A DNA stretch of 64,000 nt from Streptomyces sp. Root431 (GCF_001426585.1 NZ_LMEI01000013.1:186227-250226), one strand, 5' to 3'; numbered from the stretch's first letter, positions 7,960 to 16,304 are shown. Notes: generated by a model from the letters alone, not told the origin. Numbers and translations: made by a program.

Positions 7960-9351
7960 GTGTCCGCACCCACCGACCGCAAGTTCCTCGGCCTGCTCTC
8001 GCTGCCCGAGCGGCGCTACCTCGCCGACGCGCTGCGCACGGAGACCGTCGGCGGCGTGCTGCTCCTCGCCGCCGCCGTAGCCGCCCTCATCTGGGCGAAC
8101 ACCCCCGCGGCCGAGAGCTACAAGTCCGTCCAGGACTTCCACATAGGCCCCGCCGCCCTCGGCCTCGACCTGTCGATCCAGCACTGGGCGGCCGACGGCC
8201 TCCTCGCGATCTTCTTCTTCGTCGCCGGCATCGAGCTCAAGCGCGAGCTCGTCGCGGGCGAGCTGCGCGACCCCAAGGCCGCCGCGCTCCCCGTCATCGC
8301 CGCGATCTGCGGCATGGCCGCGCCCGCCCTCGTCTACGCCCTGGTCAACACCCTCGGCAACGGCTCGATGGACGGCTGGGCCGTCCCCACCGCGACCGAC
8401 ATCGCCTTCGCGCTCGCCGTCCTCGCCGTCATCGGCACCTCGCTGCCGTCCGCGCTGCGCGCCTTCCTGCTCACCCTCGCGGTCGTCGACGACCTCTTCG
8501 CGATCCTGATCATCGCGATCTTCTTCACCAGCGACCTGAACTTCGCCGCCCTCGGCGGCGCCTTCGCCGGGCTCGTCCTCTTCTGGGTCCTGCTCCGCAT
8601 GAACGTCCGCGGCTGGTACGTGTACGTCCCGCTGGCCCTCGTCATCTGGGCCCTCATGTACAACAGCGGCGTCCACGCCACCATCGCCGGCGTCGCCATG
8701 GGCCTGATGCTCCGCTGCACCACCCGCGAGGGTGAGAAGCACTCCCCCGGCGAGCACATCGAGCACCTCGTACGACCGCTCTCCGCCGGCTTCGCCGTCC
8801 CGCTCTTCGCGCTCTTCTCCGCCGGCGTCAGCGTCTCCGGCGGGGCGATCGGCGACGTCTTCACCCAGCCGGTCACCCTCGGCGTCGTCCTCGGTCTCGT
8901 CGTCGGCAAGGCCGTCGGCATCTTCGGCGGCACCTGGCTCGCCGCCCGCTTCACCAAGGCCGAGCTCAACCCCGACCTGACCTGGCCGGACGTCTTCGCC
9001 GTCGCCTCCCTCGCCGGCATCGGCTTCACCGTCTCGCTGCTCATCGGCGAACTCGCCTTCGCCGGCGACGAGGTCCTCACCGACGAGGTGAAGGCCGCCG
9101 TCCTCATCGGCTCCCTCATCGCGGCCGTCTTCGCCTCCGTCCTGCTGAAACTCCGGGTCCGCACCTACCAGGCGCTCATCGCCGACGAGGAGCGCGACGA
9201 GGACCACGACGGCATCCCCGACATCTACGAGCAGGACAACCCGGCGTACCACGTGCGGATGGCGGAGATCTACGAGAGGAAGGCCGCCGAGCACCGCGAG
9301 CGCGCCCAAGCGGCGGGGGCATCGCGCGACGAGGCCGACCGTCCGGCATGA
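7960..9351 (+). CDS. nhaA: Na+/H+ antiporter NhaA
   Basis: 463-aa membrane protein exchanging internal Na+ (or Li+) for external H+. It has 11-12 hydrophobic segments and the NhaA signatures VPTATDIAFALAVLA and LAVVDDLFAIL, with the paired ion-binding Asp177-Asp178. GTG 7960 has a GGAGG ten bases upstream. The C-terminal ~60 residues are hydrophilic and not part of the antiporter core. They include a DxDxDG-type loop (DEDHDGIPDIYE, residues ~413-424), as in thrombospondin-type-3 or EF-hand calcium sites, then a charged helical tail with KAAEHRERAQAAG. The gene stands alone; three short repeats follow it. Confidence 0.95.
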   Translation: MSAPTDRKFLGLLSLPERRYLADALRTETVGGVLLLAAAVAALIWANTPAAESYKSVQDFHIGPAALGLDLSIQHWAADGLLAIFFFVAGIELKRELVAGELRDPKAAALPVIAAICGMAAPALVYALVNTLGNGSMDGWAVPTATDIAFALAVLAVIGTSLPSALRAFLLTLAVVDDLFAILIIAIFFTSDLNFAALGGAFAGLVLFWVLLRMNVRGWYVYVPLALVIWALMYNSGVHATIAGVAMGLMLRCTTREGEKHSPGEHIEHLVRPLSAGFAVPLFALFSAGVSVSGGAIGDVFTQPVTLGVVLGLVVGKAVGIFGGTWLAARFTKAELNPDLTWPDVFAVASLAGIGFTVSLLIGELAFAGDEVLTDEVKAAVLIGSLIAAVFASVLLKLRVRTYQALIADEERDEDHDGIPDIYEQDNPAYHVRMAEIYERKAAEHRERAQAAGASRDEADRPA

Positions 9352-9357
9352 TCTGAG

Positions 9358-9416
9358 TCGGACCGTAGAAGAGGACTCGCACCGTAGAAGAGAACCTCGG
9401 ACCGCAGAAGAGAAGA
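9358..9416 (+). repeat. 19-20-bp direct repeat x3 between nhaA and the next gene
   Basis: Three adjacent copies at 9358-9376, 9377-9396 and 9397-9416 share the core ACCGTAGAAGAG (third copy ACCGCAGAAGAG), each preceded by TCGG or TCGC. The last copy runs into the AGAGGGAGCAG ribosome site of the gene at 9427. Confidence 0.8.
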
Positions 9417-9426
9417 GGGAGCAGCG

Positions 9427-9912
9427 ATGAGCGACCCGTTCGACGGAACCGAGCGCAGCCTCGGCCAGCTGGTCGCCTCGGCGACCGCCGAGATGTCCGC
9501 GCTGGTGCACGACGAGATCGCCCTGGCCAAGGCGGAGATCAGGCAGGACGTCAAGCGCGGCGCGATCGGCAGCGTCGCGGGCATCGCCGCGGGCGTGGTG
9601 CTGCTGTTCTCGCTGCCGATGCTGAGTTTCGCACTCGCGTACGCCATCAACACCTGGACCGGCGGGCACAACGGTGACGGGGGCTGGAACCTCGTCTGGT
9701 GCTTCCTGCTCTCCTTCACGGCGAACGTGCTGCTCGCGGGGCTCCTCGGCCTCCTGGCGTACGCCAAGTTCAAGAAGGTCAAGCCGCCGGAGAAGTCCAT
9801 CGCCTCCGCGAAGCAGACGGCCGCGATCATGCAGAACGTGAAGCCGCACCCCCGCCCGGAGCAGCGCCCGGCGCTGGACAAGGCCTCCGCTGTGGCACGC
9901 TCGTCCGTATGA
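9427..9912 (+). CDS. Phage-holin-superfamily/DUF1469-like membrane protein
   Basis: 161 aa. An N-terminal amphipathic part (residues 1-45, LGQLVASATAEMSALVHDEIALAKAEI) is followed by two hydrophobic segments (~48-78 and ~92-118) and a hydrophilic Lys/Pro-rich tail. This is the shape of the actinobacterial holin-III/DUF1469 proteins, which are chromosomal and not evidence of a prophage. GGGAG precedes the ATG. The stop overlaps the start of the following alpha/beta hydrolase by 4 nt (ATGA), so the two are probably translated together. Function unknown. Confidence 0.85.
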   Translation: MSDPFDGTERSLGQLVASATAEMSALVHDEIALAKAEIRQDVKRGAIGSVAGIAAGVVLLFSLPMLSFALAYAINTWTGGHNGDGGWNLVWCFLLSFTANVLLAGLLGLLAYAKFKKVKPPEKSIASAKQTAAIMQNVKPHPRPEQRPALDKASAVARSSV

Positions 9913-10844
9913 CCCTCCCCGAGAGCAGCAACGGCAACGGCGGGCCCGTCCGGCTCGACGGGCCGTGGACCCATCGCGACGTGGCCGCCAACGGCGCCCG
10001 CTTCCACATCGCCGAGATGGGCGACGGCCCGCTGGTGCTGCTCCTGCACGGCTTCCCGCAGTTCTGGTGGACCTGGCGCCACCAGCTCCCGGCCCTGGCC
10101 GACGCGGGGTTCCGGGCCGTGGCGATGGACCTGCGCGGGGTGGGCGGCAGCGACCGCACGCCCCGGGGTTACGACCCCGCCAACCTGGCCCTCGACATCA
10201 CCGGCGTGATCCGCTCCCTCGGGGAGCCGGACGCGGCGCTCGTCGGGCACGACCTGGGCGGCTACCTCGCCTGGACGGCGGCGGTGATGCGGCCCAAGCT
10301 GGTGCGCCGCCTGGCCGTCTCCTCGATGCCGCACCCGCGCCGCTGGCGCTCGGCGATGCTCGCCGACTTCGCCCAGTCGCGGGCCGGCTCGCACATCTGG
10401 GGCTTCCAGCGGCCGTGGCTCCCGGAGCGCCGGCTCGTCGCGGACGACGCGGCGCTCGTCGGGGAGCTGATCCGGGACTGGTCGGGGCCGCGCCCCGCCG
10501 ACGACGAGGCCGTCGAGGTGTACCGGCGGGCGATGATGGTCCCGTCGACGGCGCACTGCTCGATCGAGCCGTACCGCTGGATGGTGCGGTCCCTGGCCCG
10601 CCCCGACGGCGTCCAGTTCAACCGGCGCATGAAGCGGCCCGTACGAGTGCCGACGCTGCACCTGCACGGCTCCATGGACCCGGTGATGCGGACCCGCAGC
10701 GCGGCCGGCTCGGGACAGTACGTCGAAGCGCCGTACCGCTGGCGGCTCTTCGACGGCCTCGGCCACTTCCCGCACGAGGAGGACCCGGTGGCCTTCTCCA
10801 CGGAGCTCGTCAACTGGCTGAAGGACCCCGAGCCCGACCGCTGA
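9909..10844 (+). CDS. Alpha/beta-fold hydrolase, epoxide-hydrolase-like
   Basis: 311 aa. The oxyanion-hole motif LLLHGFPQFWWTWRHQ is near residues 47-62. The nucleophile elbow is VGHDLGGY with Asp in place of Ser, the arrangement of epoxide hydrolases and haloalkane dehalogenases. A late HGSMDP acid segment and the GLGHFPHEE histidine complete the triad. The substrate is unknown. Translation starts at an ATG overlapping the stop of the holin-like gene by 4 nt, so both genes form one operon. Confidence 0.9.
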   Translation: MTLPESSNGNGGPVRLDGPWTHRDVAANGARFHIAEMGDGPLVLLLHGFPQFWWTWRHQLPALADAGFRAVAMDLRGVGGSDRTPRGYDPANLALDITGVIRSLGEPDAALVGHDLGGYLAWTAAVMRPKLVRRLAVSSMPHPRRWRSAMLADFAQSRAGSHIWGFQRPWLPERRLVADDAALVGELIRDWSGPRPADDEAVEVYRRAMMVPSTAHCSIEPYRWMVRSLARPDGVQFNRRMKRPVRVPTLHLHGSMDPVMRTRSAAGSGQYVEAPYRWRLFDGLGHFPHEEDPVAFSTELVNWLKDPEPDR

Positions 10845-10979
10845 CGCACCGTCCGCACACCTGCCCGGCCGCTCTTCTGACGCACAGACATCCGTCGAAC
10901 GGCCATGTGCCCGGCGCATACTCCAATTGGCGGGCCCCCGGGCGGTTACCGACCTTGGGCCACGGGCAGACGTCGAGGT

Positions 10980-11174
10980 ATGGGCTGGACGCACGACTAC
11001 GGTGACACAGCACGCAACCGCCGCTCGGCCGCTGGGCCGGGCTCCCGAGAGAGGGGTGGCCCGCAGGACCAGGGCCACGCGCACGCCGTGCCAGGGGTAG
11101 GGATCTCGCGCATCCTGCGCCGCCGGGCGCGCTGGGTCTCGGCCCGGCTCCGGCATCCACGCGACACCCCTTAG
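10980..11174 (+). CDS. Possible small basic protein (64 aa)
   Basis: A short frame from ATG 10980 encodes an Arg/Gly-rich peptide (MGWTHDYGDTARNRR...) ending in an Arg-rich helix-like tail. There is only a weak GAGG just ahead of the start, and no family is recognised. Third-position GC is high but composition alone is not decisive in this genome. The rest of the 10845-11235 gap shows only a hairpin at 11181-11203. This may be a genuine small protein or chance. Confidence 0.3.
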   Translation: MGWTHDYGDTARNRRSAAGPGSRERGGPQDQGHAHAVPGVGISRILRRRARWVSARLRHPRDTP

Positions 11175-11180
11175 GGGGTA

Positions 11181-11203
11181 GGGGGCGGGGGCTGCCCGCC
11201 CCC
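11181..11203. terminator. GC-rich hairpin between convergent genes
   Basis: GGGGGCGGG (11181-11189) pairs with CCCGCCCCC (11195-11203) around a 5-nt loop. It lies between the rightward hydrolase region and the leftward protease gene and could terminate both. Confidence 0.6.
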
Positions 11204-11235
11204 GGGCCGTCGGCTCCCGGGCTGTGGACTGTGGG

Positions 11236-12435
11236 TTACAGCGCGCAGCCCTGGGTGTCGACCTGCTGGGCGGCGCTGAGGCCGCGCTCGATGTCCTCGC
11301 GGATCTCGTCGACGGTCAGGGCGTAGCCCGTGTTCACGTCGTCGAGGGAGCGGGCGAAGATCACGCCGAACACCTCGCCGTCCTCGGTGAGGAGCGGGCC
11401 GCCGGAGTTGCCCTGGCGCACCGTCGCGTACAGCGAGTACACGTCCCTGCGCACCTCGCCCCGCTGGTAGATGTCGGGGCCCTTGGCGCTGATACGGCCC
11501 CGCACGCGGGCCGATCGGACGTCGTACGAGCCGTTCTCCGGGAAGCCGGCGACGATCGCGCCCTCGCCGCTGCGGCCGTCCTCCTCGGTGAAGCGCAGCG
11601 GCTCCGCCTTGAGGTCCGGCACGTCCAGGACGGCGATGTCGCGCTGCCAGTCGTAGAGGACGACCTTGGCGTCGTAGAGCTTGCCCTCGCCGCCTATCTG
11701 GACGGTCGGCTCGTCGACCCCGCCGACGACATGGGCGTTGGTCATGACCCGGCGGTCGGAGAAGACGAAGCCGGTGCCCTCGAAGACCTTGCCGCAGCTC
11801 TGCGCGGTGCCGACGACCTTCACGATGGAGCGCTGGGCGCGGGCGGCGACGGGGCTGTCGGCGAGCGCCGGGTCGGGCGGTGTGACCTGGGTGATCGGCT
11901 CGTTGGCGAAGGGGCTGAAGACCGGCGGGAAGCCGCTGCGGGCCAGCGTGGAGGTGAAGTCGTCGAACCAGCCGGACGCCTGATCCGGCATCACCTGCTC
12001 GACCCCGAGCAGGACCTTGGAGTTCCGCACCTCCTTGCCCAGGGTGGGCAGCGAGGTACGGGCGAGGGCGGAGCCGATCAGCCAGGCCACGAGGAGCATC
12101 GCGACCACGTTGACCAGTGCGCCGCCGGTGGCGTCCAGGGCGCGCACCGGTGACCAGGTGATGTGCCGGCGCAGCTTGTTGCCGAGGTGGGTCGTGAAGG
12201 CCTGGCCGACCGAGGCGCTGACGATGACGATCATCACGAAGACGACCGTCGCCGTGGTCGAGACCTCGCTGTTGTCCGTCAGCTGGTTCCAGAGGACCGG
12301 GAGCAGCAGCACGGCGACGAGACCGCCGCCGAGGAAGCCGATCACGGACAGGATGCCGACGACGAAGCCCTGGCGATATCCGATGACGGCGAACCACACG
12401 GCGGCGAGCAGCAACAAGATGTCCAGCACGTTCAC
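11236..12435 (-). CDS. MarP-type membrane-anchored serine protease
   Basis: 399 aa, nearly the length of mycobacterial MarP (397). Residues 1-125 hold four hydrophobic segments of a CvpA-like domain. From about residue 195 there is a secreted trypsin-like protease with His235 (NAHVVGG), Asp266 (DIAVLD) and Ser344 (GNSGGPL). Cys214 and Cys397 match the positions of the regulatory disulfide known in MarP (214/395), so redox control is plausible. MarP homologues act outside the membrane and are linked to acid and oxidative stress survival through cell-wall hydrolase processing. It lies 45 bp downstream of the Nudix gene in the same direction, as part of a probable nth-nudix-marP transcription unit. 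Confidence 0.93.
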   Translation of the reverse strand: MNVLDILLLLAAVWFAVIGYRQGFVVGILSVIGFLGGGLVAVLLLPVLWNQLTDNSEVSTTATVVFVMIVIVSASVGQAFTTHLGNKLRRHITWSPVRALDATGGALVNVVAMLLVAWLIGSALARTSLPTLGKEVRNSKVLLGVEQVMPDQASGWFDDFTSTLARSGFPPVFSPFANEPITQVTPPDPALADSPVAARAQRSIVKVVGTAQSCGKVFEGTGFVFSDRRVMTNAHVVGGVDEPTVQIGGEGKLYDAKVVLYDWQRDIAVLDVPDLKAEPLRFTEEDGRSGEGAIVAGFPENGSYDVRSARVRGRISAKGPDIYQRGEVRRDVYSLYATVRQGNSGGPLLTEDGEVFGVIFARSLDDVNTGYALTVDEIREDIERGLSAAQQVDTQGCAL

Positions 12436-12480
12436 CGTCGATAGCCTCGCAAATTCGTTTCGGTCGCCGGGGTCAGCCTG

Positions 12481-13185
12481 TCATGAGCGCCAGTCGAGCG
12501 GGACCTGCTTGGCCCGGTCCCAGGGACGCTCCCAGCCGGAGAAGTGCAGTAGCCGGTCGATCACTCCGGCCGTAAAACCCCAGACCAGCGCGGACTCGAC
12601 CAGGAAAGCGGGACCCTGGTGGCCGCTCGGGTGGACGGCCGTCGCGCGGTTCGCGGGATCCGTGAGATCCGCCACGGGCACGGTGAAGACGCGGGCGGTC
12701 TCGCCGGGGTCGACGACCCCGACCGGGCTGGGGGTGCGCCACCAGCCGAGGACGGGGGTGACGACGAAGCCGCTGACCGGGATGTAGAGCTGCGGCAGCA
12801 CGCCGAAGATCTGGACCCCCGCCGGGTCGAGCCCGGTCTCCTCCTGGGCCTCCCGCAGGGCGGCGCGCAGCAGCCCGCCCTGCGCCGGGTCGCCGTCCTC
12901 GCGGTCGAGGGCGCCGCCCGGGAAGGAGGGCTGCCCCGCGTGCGAGCGGAGGCTGCCGGAGCGCTCCATGAGGAGCAGCTCGGGTCCGCGCTCGCCCTCG
13001 CCGAAGAGGACGAGGACGGCGGACTGGCGGCCGGCGCCACTCGCGGGCGGCAGGAAGCGGCTCAGCTGCTCGGGCGCGACCGTGCGGGCGGCCCGGTCGA
13101 CGGGGCCGAGCCAGCCGGGCAGCCCGTCCCTGCTGAGCAGCCCGCCGGTGCCGGGCCCGTGGATCTCTTCGTCAGTGCGCGTCAT
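12481..13185 (-). CDS. Nudix hydrolase, probable CoA pyrophosphatase
   Basis: 234 aa from ATG 13185 (a GTG two codons upstream at 13191 is possible). The Nudix box starts in FPGGALDREDGDP and continues to REAQEETGLDP, with the catalytic REAQEE helix. The N-terminal part AVLVLFGEGERGPELLLMERS is the usual first beta strands. The arrangement, with SHAGQPSFPGGALD ahead of the box, is that of NudL-type CoA diphosphatases, which hydrolyse CoA to phosphopantetheine and 3',5'-ADP. A GGGGG is six bases upstream of the ATG. It lies between nth and the MarP-type protease gene. Confidence 0.9.
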   Translation of the reverse strand: MTRTDEEIHGPGTGGLLSRDGLPGWLGPVDRAARTVAPEQLSRFLPPASGAGRQSAVLVLFGEGERGPELLLMERSGSLRSHAGQPSFPGGALDREDGDPAQGGLLRAALREAQEETGLDPAGVQIFGVLPQLYIPVSGFVVTPVLGWWRTPSPVGVVDPGETARVFTVPVADLTDPANRATAVHPSGHQGPAFLVESALVWGFTAGVIDRLLHFSGWERPWDRAKQVPLDWRS

Positions 13186-13266
13186 AGGCACCCCCGAGTT
13201 TCACAACGCGATCGATGTACGGGTTCGTTCCCTCCGGAGCTCTTGCGGGTGTCCGGGGAACGGGTC

Positions 13267-14295
13267 TCAGCCGTCGCTCGCGCCCAGCGGGGGCGCGGGG
13301 CGGCCCGGGTAGCCGGGCGGCGGGTTGAGCCGCTGGCCCGGGAAGCCGCCCATCTCGTACTTGAGCAGCTTCTTCGCCTTCTCCGGGTCCGTCTCGCCCT
13401 CGCCGTACGAGGGGCAGAGGTGGGTGATCGGGCAGGCGCCGCACGCGGGCTTGCGGGCGTGGCAGATCCGGCGGCCGTGGAAGATCACCCGGTGCGAGAG
13501 CATGGTCCACTCGCTCTTCGGGAAGATCTCGGCGATCTCCGCCTCGATCTTGACCGGGTCCTCCTGCTCGGTCCACTTCCAGCGCCTGACGAGGCGCATG
13601 AAGTGGGTGTCGACGGTGATGCCGGGGACGCCGTAGGCGTTGCCGAGGACGACGAACGCGGTCTTGCGGCCGACGCCGGGGAGCTTGACGAGGTCCTCAA
13701 GGCGGCCGGGGACCTCTCCGCCGAAGTCGTCCCTGAGGGCGGCGGCCAGGCCCATGATCGACTTGGTCTTGGCCCGGAAGAAGCCGGTCGGGCGGATCAG
13801 CTCCTCGACCTCCTCCGGCACGGCGGCGGCGAGGTCCTCGGGCGTGGGGTACTTCGCGAAGAGGGCGGGGGTGGTCTGGTTGACCCGCAGGTCGGTGGTC
13901 TGCGCGGAGAGGACCGTGGCGACGACCAGCTCGAAGGGGTTCCGGAAGTCGAGCTCCGGATGGGCGTACGGGAAGACCTCGGCCAGCTCGCGGTTGATCT
14001 TCCGCGCCCGCCGGACCATCGCGAGCCGCGACTCGGGCTTGACGGGCCTGGCCGGCTTGGCGGGGGCGACCTTGGCGGGGGCGGGCTTGGCCGGGGCGAC
14101 CTTGGCGGGCTTGGCCGACTTGGTCGCCTTGGAGATCGCCTTGGAGGTCGTCTTAGAGGTCTCCTTGGAGCCCACATCCGTCCGATTTGAGGCTTTCGCC
14201 CGCTTCGACACGCCGTGTTCGCCCACGGCGGAATTACCTTCGCCCGACACTCTTTCAGCCCCCTTGGCCTGCGCTCTCACCGGCGAGTTGGACAC
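13267..14295 (-). CDS. nth: Endonuclease III (DNA glycosylase/AP lyase)
   Basis: 342 aa, about 100 longer than E. coli Nth. Residues 85-300 are the HhH-GPD glycosylase: helix-hairpin-helix LPGVGRK (205-211) with catalytic Lys211, Asp229 in TVDTHFMRLV, and a 4Fe-4S loop Cys278-X6-Cys285-X2-Cys288-X5-Cys294. It removes oxidised pyrimidines in base excision repair. Residues 1-85 are a Lys/Ala/Pro-rich low-complexity tail with AKPAKVAP-type repeats, resembling histone-H1 tails and probably binding DNA non-specifically. GTG 14295 fits a leaderless TAGGCT box directly upstream. It is divergent from crp. Confidence 0.93.
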   Translation of the reverse strand: MSNSPVRAQAKGAERVSGEGNSAVGEHGVSKRAKASNRTDVGSKETSKTTSKAISKATKSAKPAKVAPAKPAPAKVAPAKPARPVKPESRLAMVRRARKINRELAEVFPYAHPELDFRNPFELVVATVLSAQTTDLRVNQTTPALFAKYPTPEDLAAAVPEEVEELIRPTGFFRAKTKSIMGLAAALRDDFGGEVPGRLEDLVKLPGVGRKTAFVVLGNAYGVPGITVDTHFMRLVRRWKWTEQEDPVKIEAEIAEIFPKSEWTMLSHRVIFHGRRICHARKPACGACPITHLCPSYGEGETDPEKAKKLLKYEMGGFPGQRLNPPPGYPGRPAPPLGASDG

Positions 14296-14301
14296 CCGGC
14301 C

Positions 14302-14307
14302 AGCCTA
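14302..14307 (-). promoter_or_regulatory. Probable -10 box (TAGGCT) for leaderless nth
   Basis: Read on the minus strand the bases are TAGGCT, ending 6 nt before the GTG at 14295. The same hexamer and a similar spacing occur before the PBP gene at 22018. Confidence 0.5.
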
Positions 14308-14400
14308 GGGGCCACCACCGACATCCGCCCCGGGCATGGCCGATCGGACCCCAATCGGGCCCCTGCCGTACGCACGGGTAGCCAAGTGCGTCAAACTTGT

Positions 14401-14416
14401 TGTGATTGATCGCACT
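14401..14416 (+). promoter_or_regulatory. Probable Crp operator upstream of crp
   Basis: TGTGA-N6-GCACT at 14401-14416 matches the GTG-N8-CAC dyad core of CRP/FNR-family sites. It lies 66-81 bp upstream of the crp GTG, in the divergent nth-crp gap, so autoregulation is the simple reading. A TTGATC inside it could also be a -35. Confidence 0.55.
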
Positions 14417-14481
14417 GTTTTGTGCGTCCGGCATCATGGGACCCAGGTCCTTTGAGCAGGTCGACAGTATGGAGAGAACTC

Positions 14482-15156
14482 GTGGACGACGTTCTGCGGC
14501 GCGCCCCGCTCTTCGCGGCGCTCGATGACGAGCAGGCCGCCGAGCTGCGCGCCTCGATGAGTGAGGCGACGCTCGCCCGTGGCGACGCGCTGTTCCACGA
14601 AGGCGACCCCGGTGACCGCCTGTACGTGGTCACCGAGGGCAAGGTGAAGCTGCACCGCACCTCCCCCGACGGCCGCGAGAACATGCTGGCGGTCCTCGGC
14701 CCCGGCGAGCTCATCGGTGAGCTGTCCCTCTTCGACCCGGGCCCGCGCACCGCCACGGCCACGGCGCTGACCGAGGTCAAGCTGCTCGGCCTCGGCCACG
14801 GCGACCTCCAGCCCTGGCTGAACGCCCGCCCCGAGGTGGCCACCGCGCTGCTCCGCGCGGTCGCCCGCCGGCTACGCAAGACCAACGACCAGATGTCCGA
14901 CCTGGTCTTCTCCGACGTGCCGGGCCGTGTCGCCCGCGCGCTCCTCGACCTGTCGCGCCGCTTCGGCGTGCAGTCCGAGGAGGGCATCCACGTCGTCCAC
15001 GACCTCACCCAGGAGGAGCTGGCCCAGCTGGTCGGCGCCTCCCGCGAGACGGTCAACAAGGCGCTCGCCGACTTCGCCCAGCGCGGCTGGCTGCGCCTTG
15101 AGGCCCGCGCCGTGATCCTGCTGGACGTGGAGCGCCTCGCGAAGCGCTCGCGGTAA
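14482..15156 (+). CDS. crp: cAMP receptor protein-type regulator Crp
   Basis: 224 aa. Residues 1-120 form a cyclic-nucleotide-binding fold, with GDPGDRLYVVTEGKVKL and the phosphate-binding cassette GELIGELSLFDPGPRTATATA. Residues 150-215 form the winged helix, with the recognition region TQEELAQLVGASRETVNKALADF. Streptomyces Crp controls germination, development and the switch to antibiotic production. GTG 14482 has GGAGAG upstream and gives the length known for this protein. It is monocistronic: a Crp-like site precedes it and a strong hairpin follows. Confidence 0.96.
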   Translation: MDDVLRRAPLFAALDDEQAAELRASMSEATLARGDALFHEGDPGDRLYVVTEGKVKLHRTSPDGRENMLAVLGPGELIGELSLFDPGPRTATATALTEVKLLGLGHGDLQPWLNARPEVATALLRAVARRLRKTNDQMSDLVFSDVPGRVARALLDLSRRFGVQSEEGIHVVHDLTQEELAQLVGASRETVNKALADFAQRGWLRLEARAVILLDVERLAKRSR

Positions 15157-15188
15157 GCGCCAAGCACCTCCAGCGCCTCCGTACGTAC

Positions 15189-15228
15189 GGAAAGGCCGCC
15201 CCGGCCATCGGACCAGGGCGGCCTTTCC
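15189..15228. terminator. Bidirectional terminator between crp and the SPFH gene
   Basis: GGAAAGGCCGCCC (15189-15201) pairs perfectly with GGGCGGCCTTTCC (15216-15228), 13 bp, between convergent genes. Confidence 0.9.
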
Positions 15229-15244
15229 GCATGTCAGGGAGCGG

Positions 15245-16129
15245 TCAGCGCTTCGAGCCGTCCACGATCACCGGGGCCGAGCCGCCGTTCGCGCAGGGCA
15301 CGGTGTAGATCGGGTTCTTCGCCGCGGCCTCCTTGAACGCGTCGATGCACTGGTTCATGAGGACCTTGTCCGTCAGCGAGTCGTTGAGGATCTTGTTGGC
15401 GCGGGCGATGCCCTCCGCCTCGATCCGGCGCCGGTCGGACTCGGCCTTGGCGGTGCGGGCGGCCTCAAGGGCACGCTCGGTCGACTGCTGCTGCTGGATC
15501 TTGCGGTCGATCTGGCCCTGGAGCGAGTCCGAGGGCTTCACGTTCCGCAGGTTGACCGTGGTCACGTCGATGCCGCGCGGGACGAGGCGCTCCTTGATCA
15601 GGGCGCCGATCTCGGCGTTGATCTTCTCGCGGTCGGAGGCGTAGCCCTGCTCGCTGGTGTAGCGGGCGAAGACGTTGCGGACGATCTCCCGGCTGTCCGG
15701 GTAGACGAGCCGCTGCTGGATGGCGTCCTCGCTGCCAGCGAGCTTGTACAGCTCGACCGACTTGGACGGGACGACGGCCCACTTCACCGTGACCTCGGCG
15801 TACATGACGCCGCCCTGCGAGGAGCGGACCTCGACGACGTCCTTGTCGGAGAGGTTGAGGTCGACGGGGCGGGTGGAGAAGGTCGTGACGTCGGTGAACG
15901 GCGACTTCACGTGCATGCCGGAGGTCATGGGCGAGCCGACCTTGCCGAAGGCGACCGGCACGCCGACCTCGTACGCGCTGATCACGTACGTCATGCTCAC
16001 GACGAGCGAGAAGAGGCCGGCGACGACCGCACCGACGGCGCCGAGCTTCAGGCCCTTCGAGTCGTTGGAACGTGCGACGAAGAAGAGCACCACTGCGGCG
16101 ATGAGCAGCAGAATGGCGATGACGAACAC
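15245..16129 (-). CDS. SPFH/band 7 (prohibitin-like) membrane protein
   Basis: 294 aa. Two N-terminal hydrophobic segments (residues 2-20 and 29-52) are followed by an SPFH domain (~52-215: VPVAFGKVG, VKSPFTDVTTFSTRPVDLNL, GIDVTTVNLRNVKPSDSLQ). A charged coiled-coil (~215-250, QQQSTERALEAARTAKAESDRRR) and a short C-terminal domain with two Cys come last. SPFH proteins form large oligomeric membrane cages and scaffold proteases or membrane domains. The start is GTG 16129. No partner gene is adjacent. Confidence 0.9.
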   Translation of the reverse strand: MFVIAILLLIAAVVLFFVARSNDSKGLKLGAVGAVVAGLFSLVVSMTYVISAYEVGVPVAFGKVGSPMTSGMHVKSPFTDVTTFSTRPVDLNLSDKDVVEVRSSQGGVMYAEVTVKWAVVPSKSVELYKLAGSEDAIQQRLVYPDSREIVRNVFARYTSEQGYASDREKINAEIGALIKERLVPRGIDVTTVNLRNVKPSDSLQGQIDRKIQQQQSTERALEAARTAKAESDRRRIEAEGIARANKILNDSLTDKVLMNQCIDAFKEAAAKNPIYTVPCANGGSAPVIVDGSKR

Positions 16130-16217
16130 GGGCGATCCCCCCGAAAGCTACGGCCAGAAGTAAGCGGAGCGTAAAGCACAGGTCAAGACGACCGACGCGC
16201 CGGGGGCCAGCCCGGTT

Positions 16218-16257
16218 CCGGATCGTGACAACTCCCCGGCCCGGATCGTGACCACTC
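16218..16257. repeat. 17-bp imperfect direct repeat
   Basis: CCGGATCGTGACAACTC (16218-16234) recurs as CCGGATCGTGACCACTC (16241-16257) with one mismatch, in the gap between the SPFH gene and the end of the MBL gene. No other function is visible in that 175-bp gap. Confidence 0.6.
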
Positions 16258-16304
16258 GGCGGCGCCTGCCCTTCCGACCGGCCCCGCCCCGCCCCGACCG
16301 CCCC

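Noticed and set aside
5638..9849. 1403-codon leftward open frame across acsA, nhaA and the next gene
   Set aside because: It spans several rightward genes with unmistakable families and has only simple composition.
9427..9912. Holin-like protein as evidence of a prophage
   Set aside because: Holin-superfamily/DUF1469 proteins are ordinary chromosomal proteins in actinobacteria, and no other phage gene is near.
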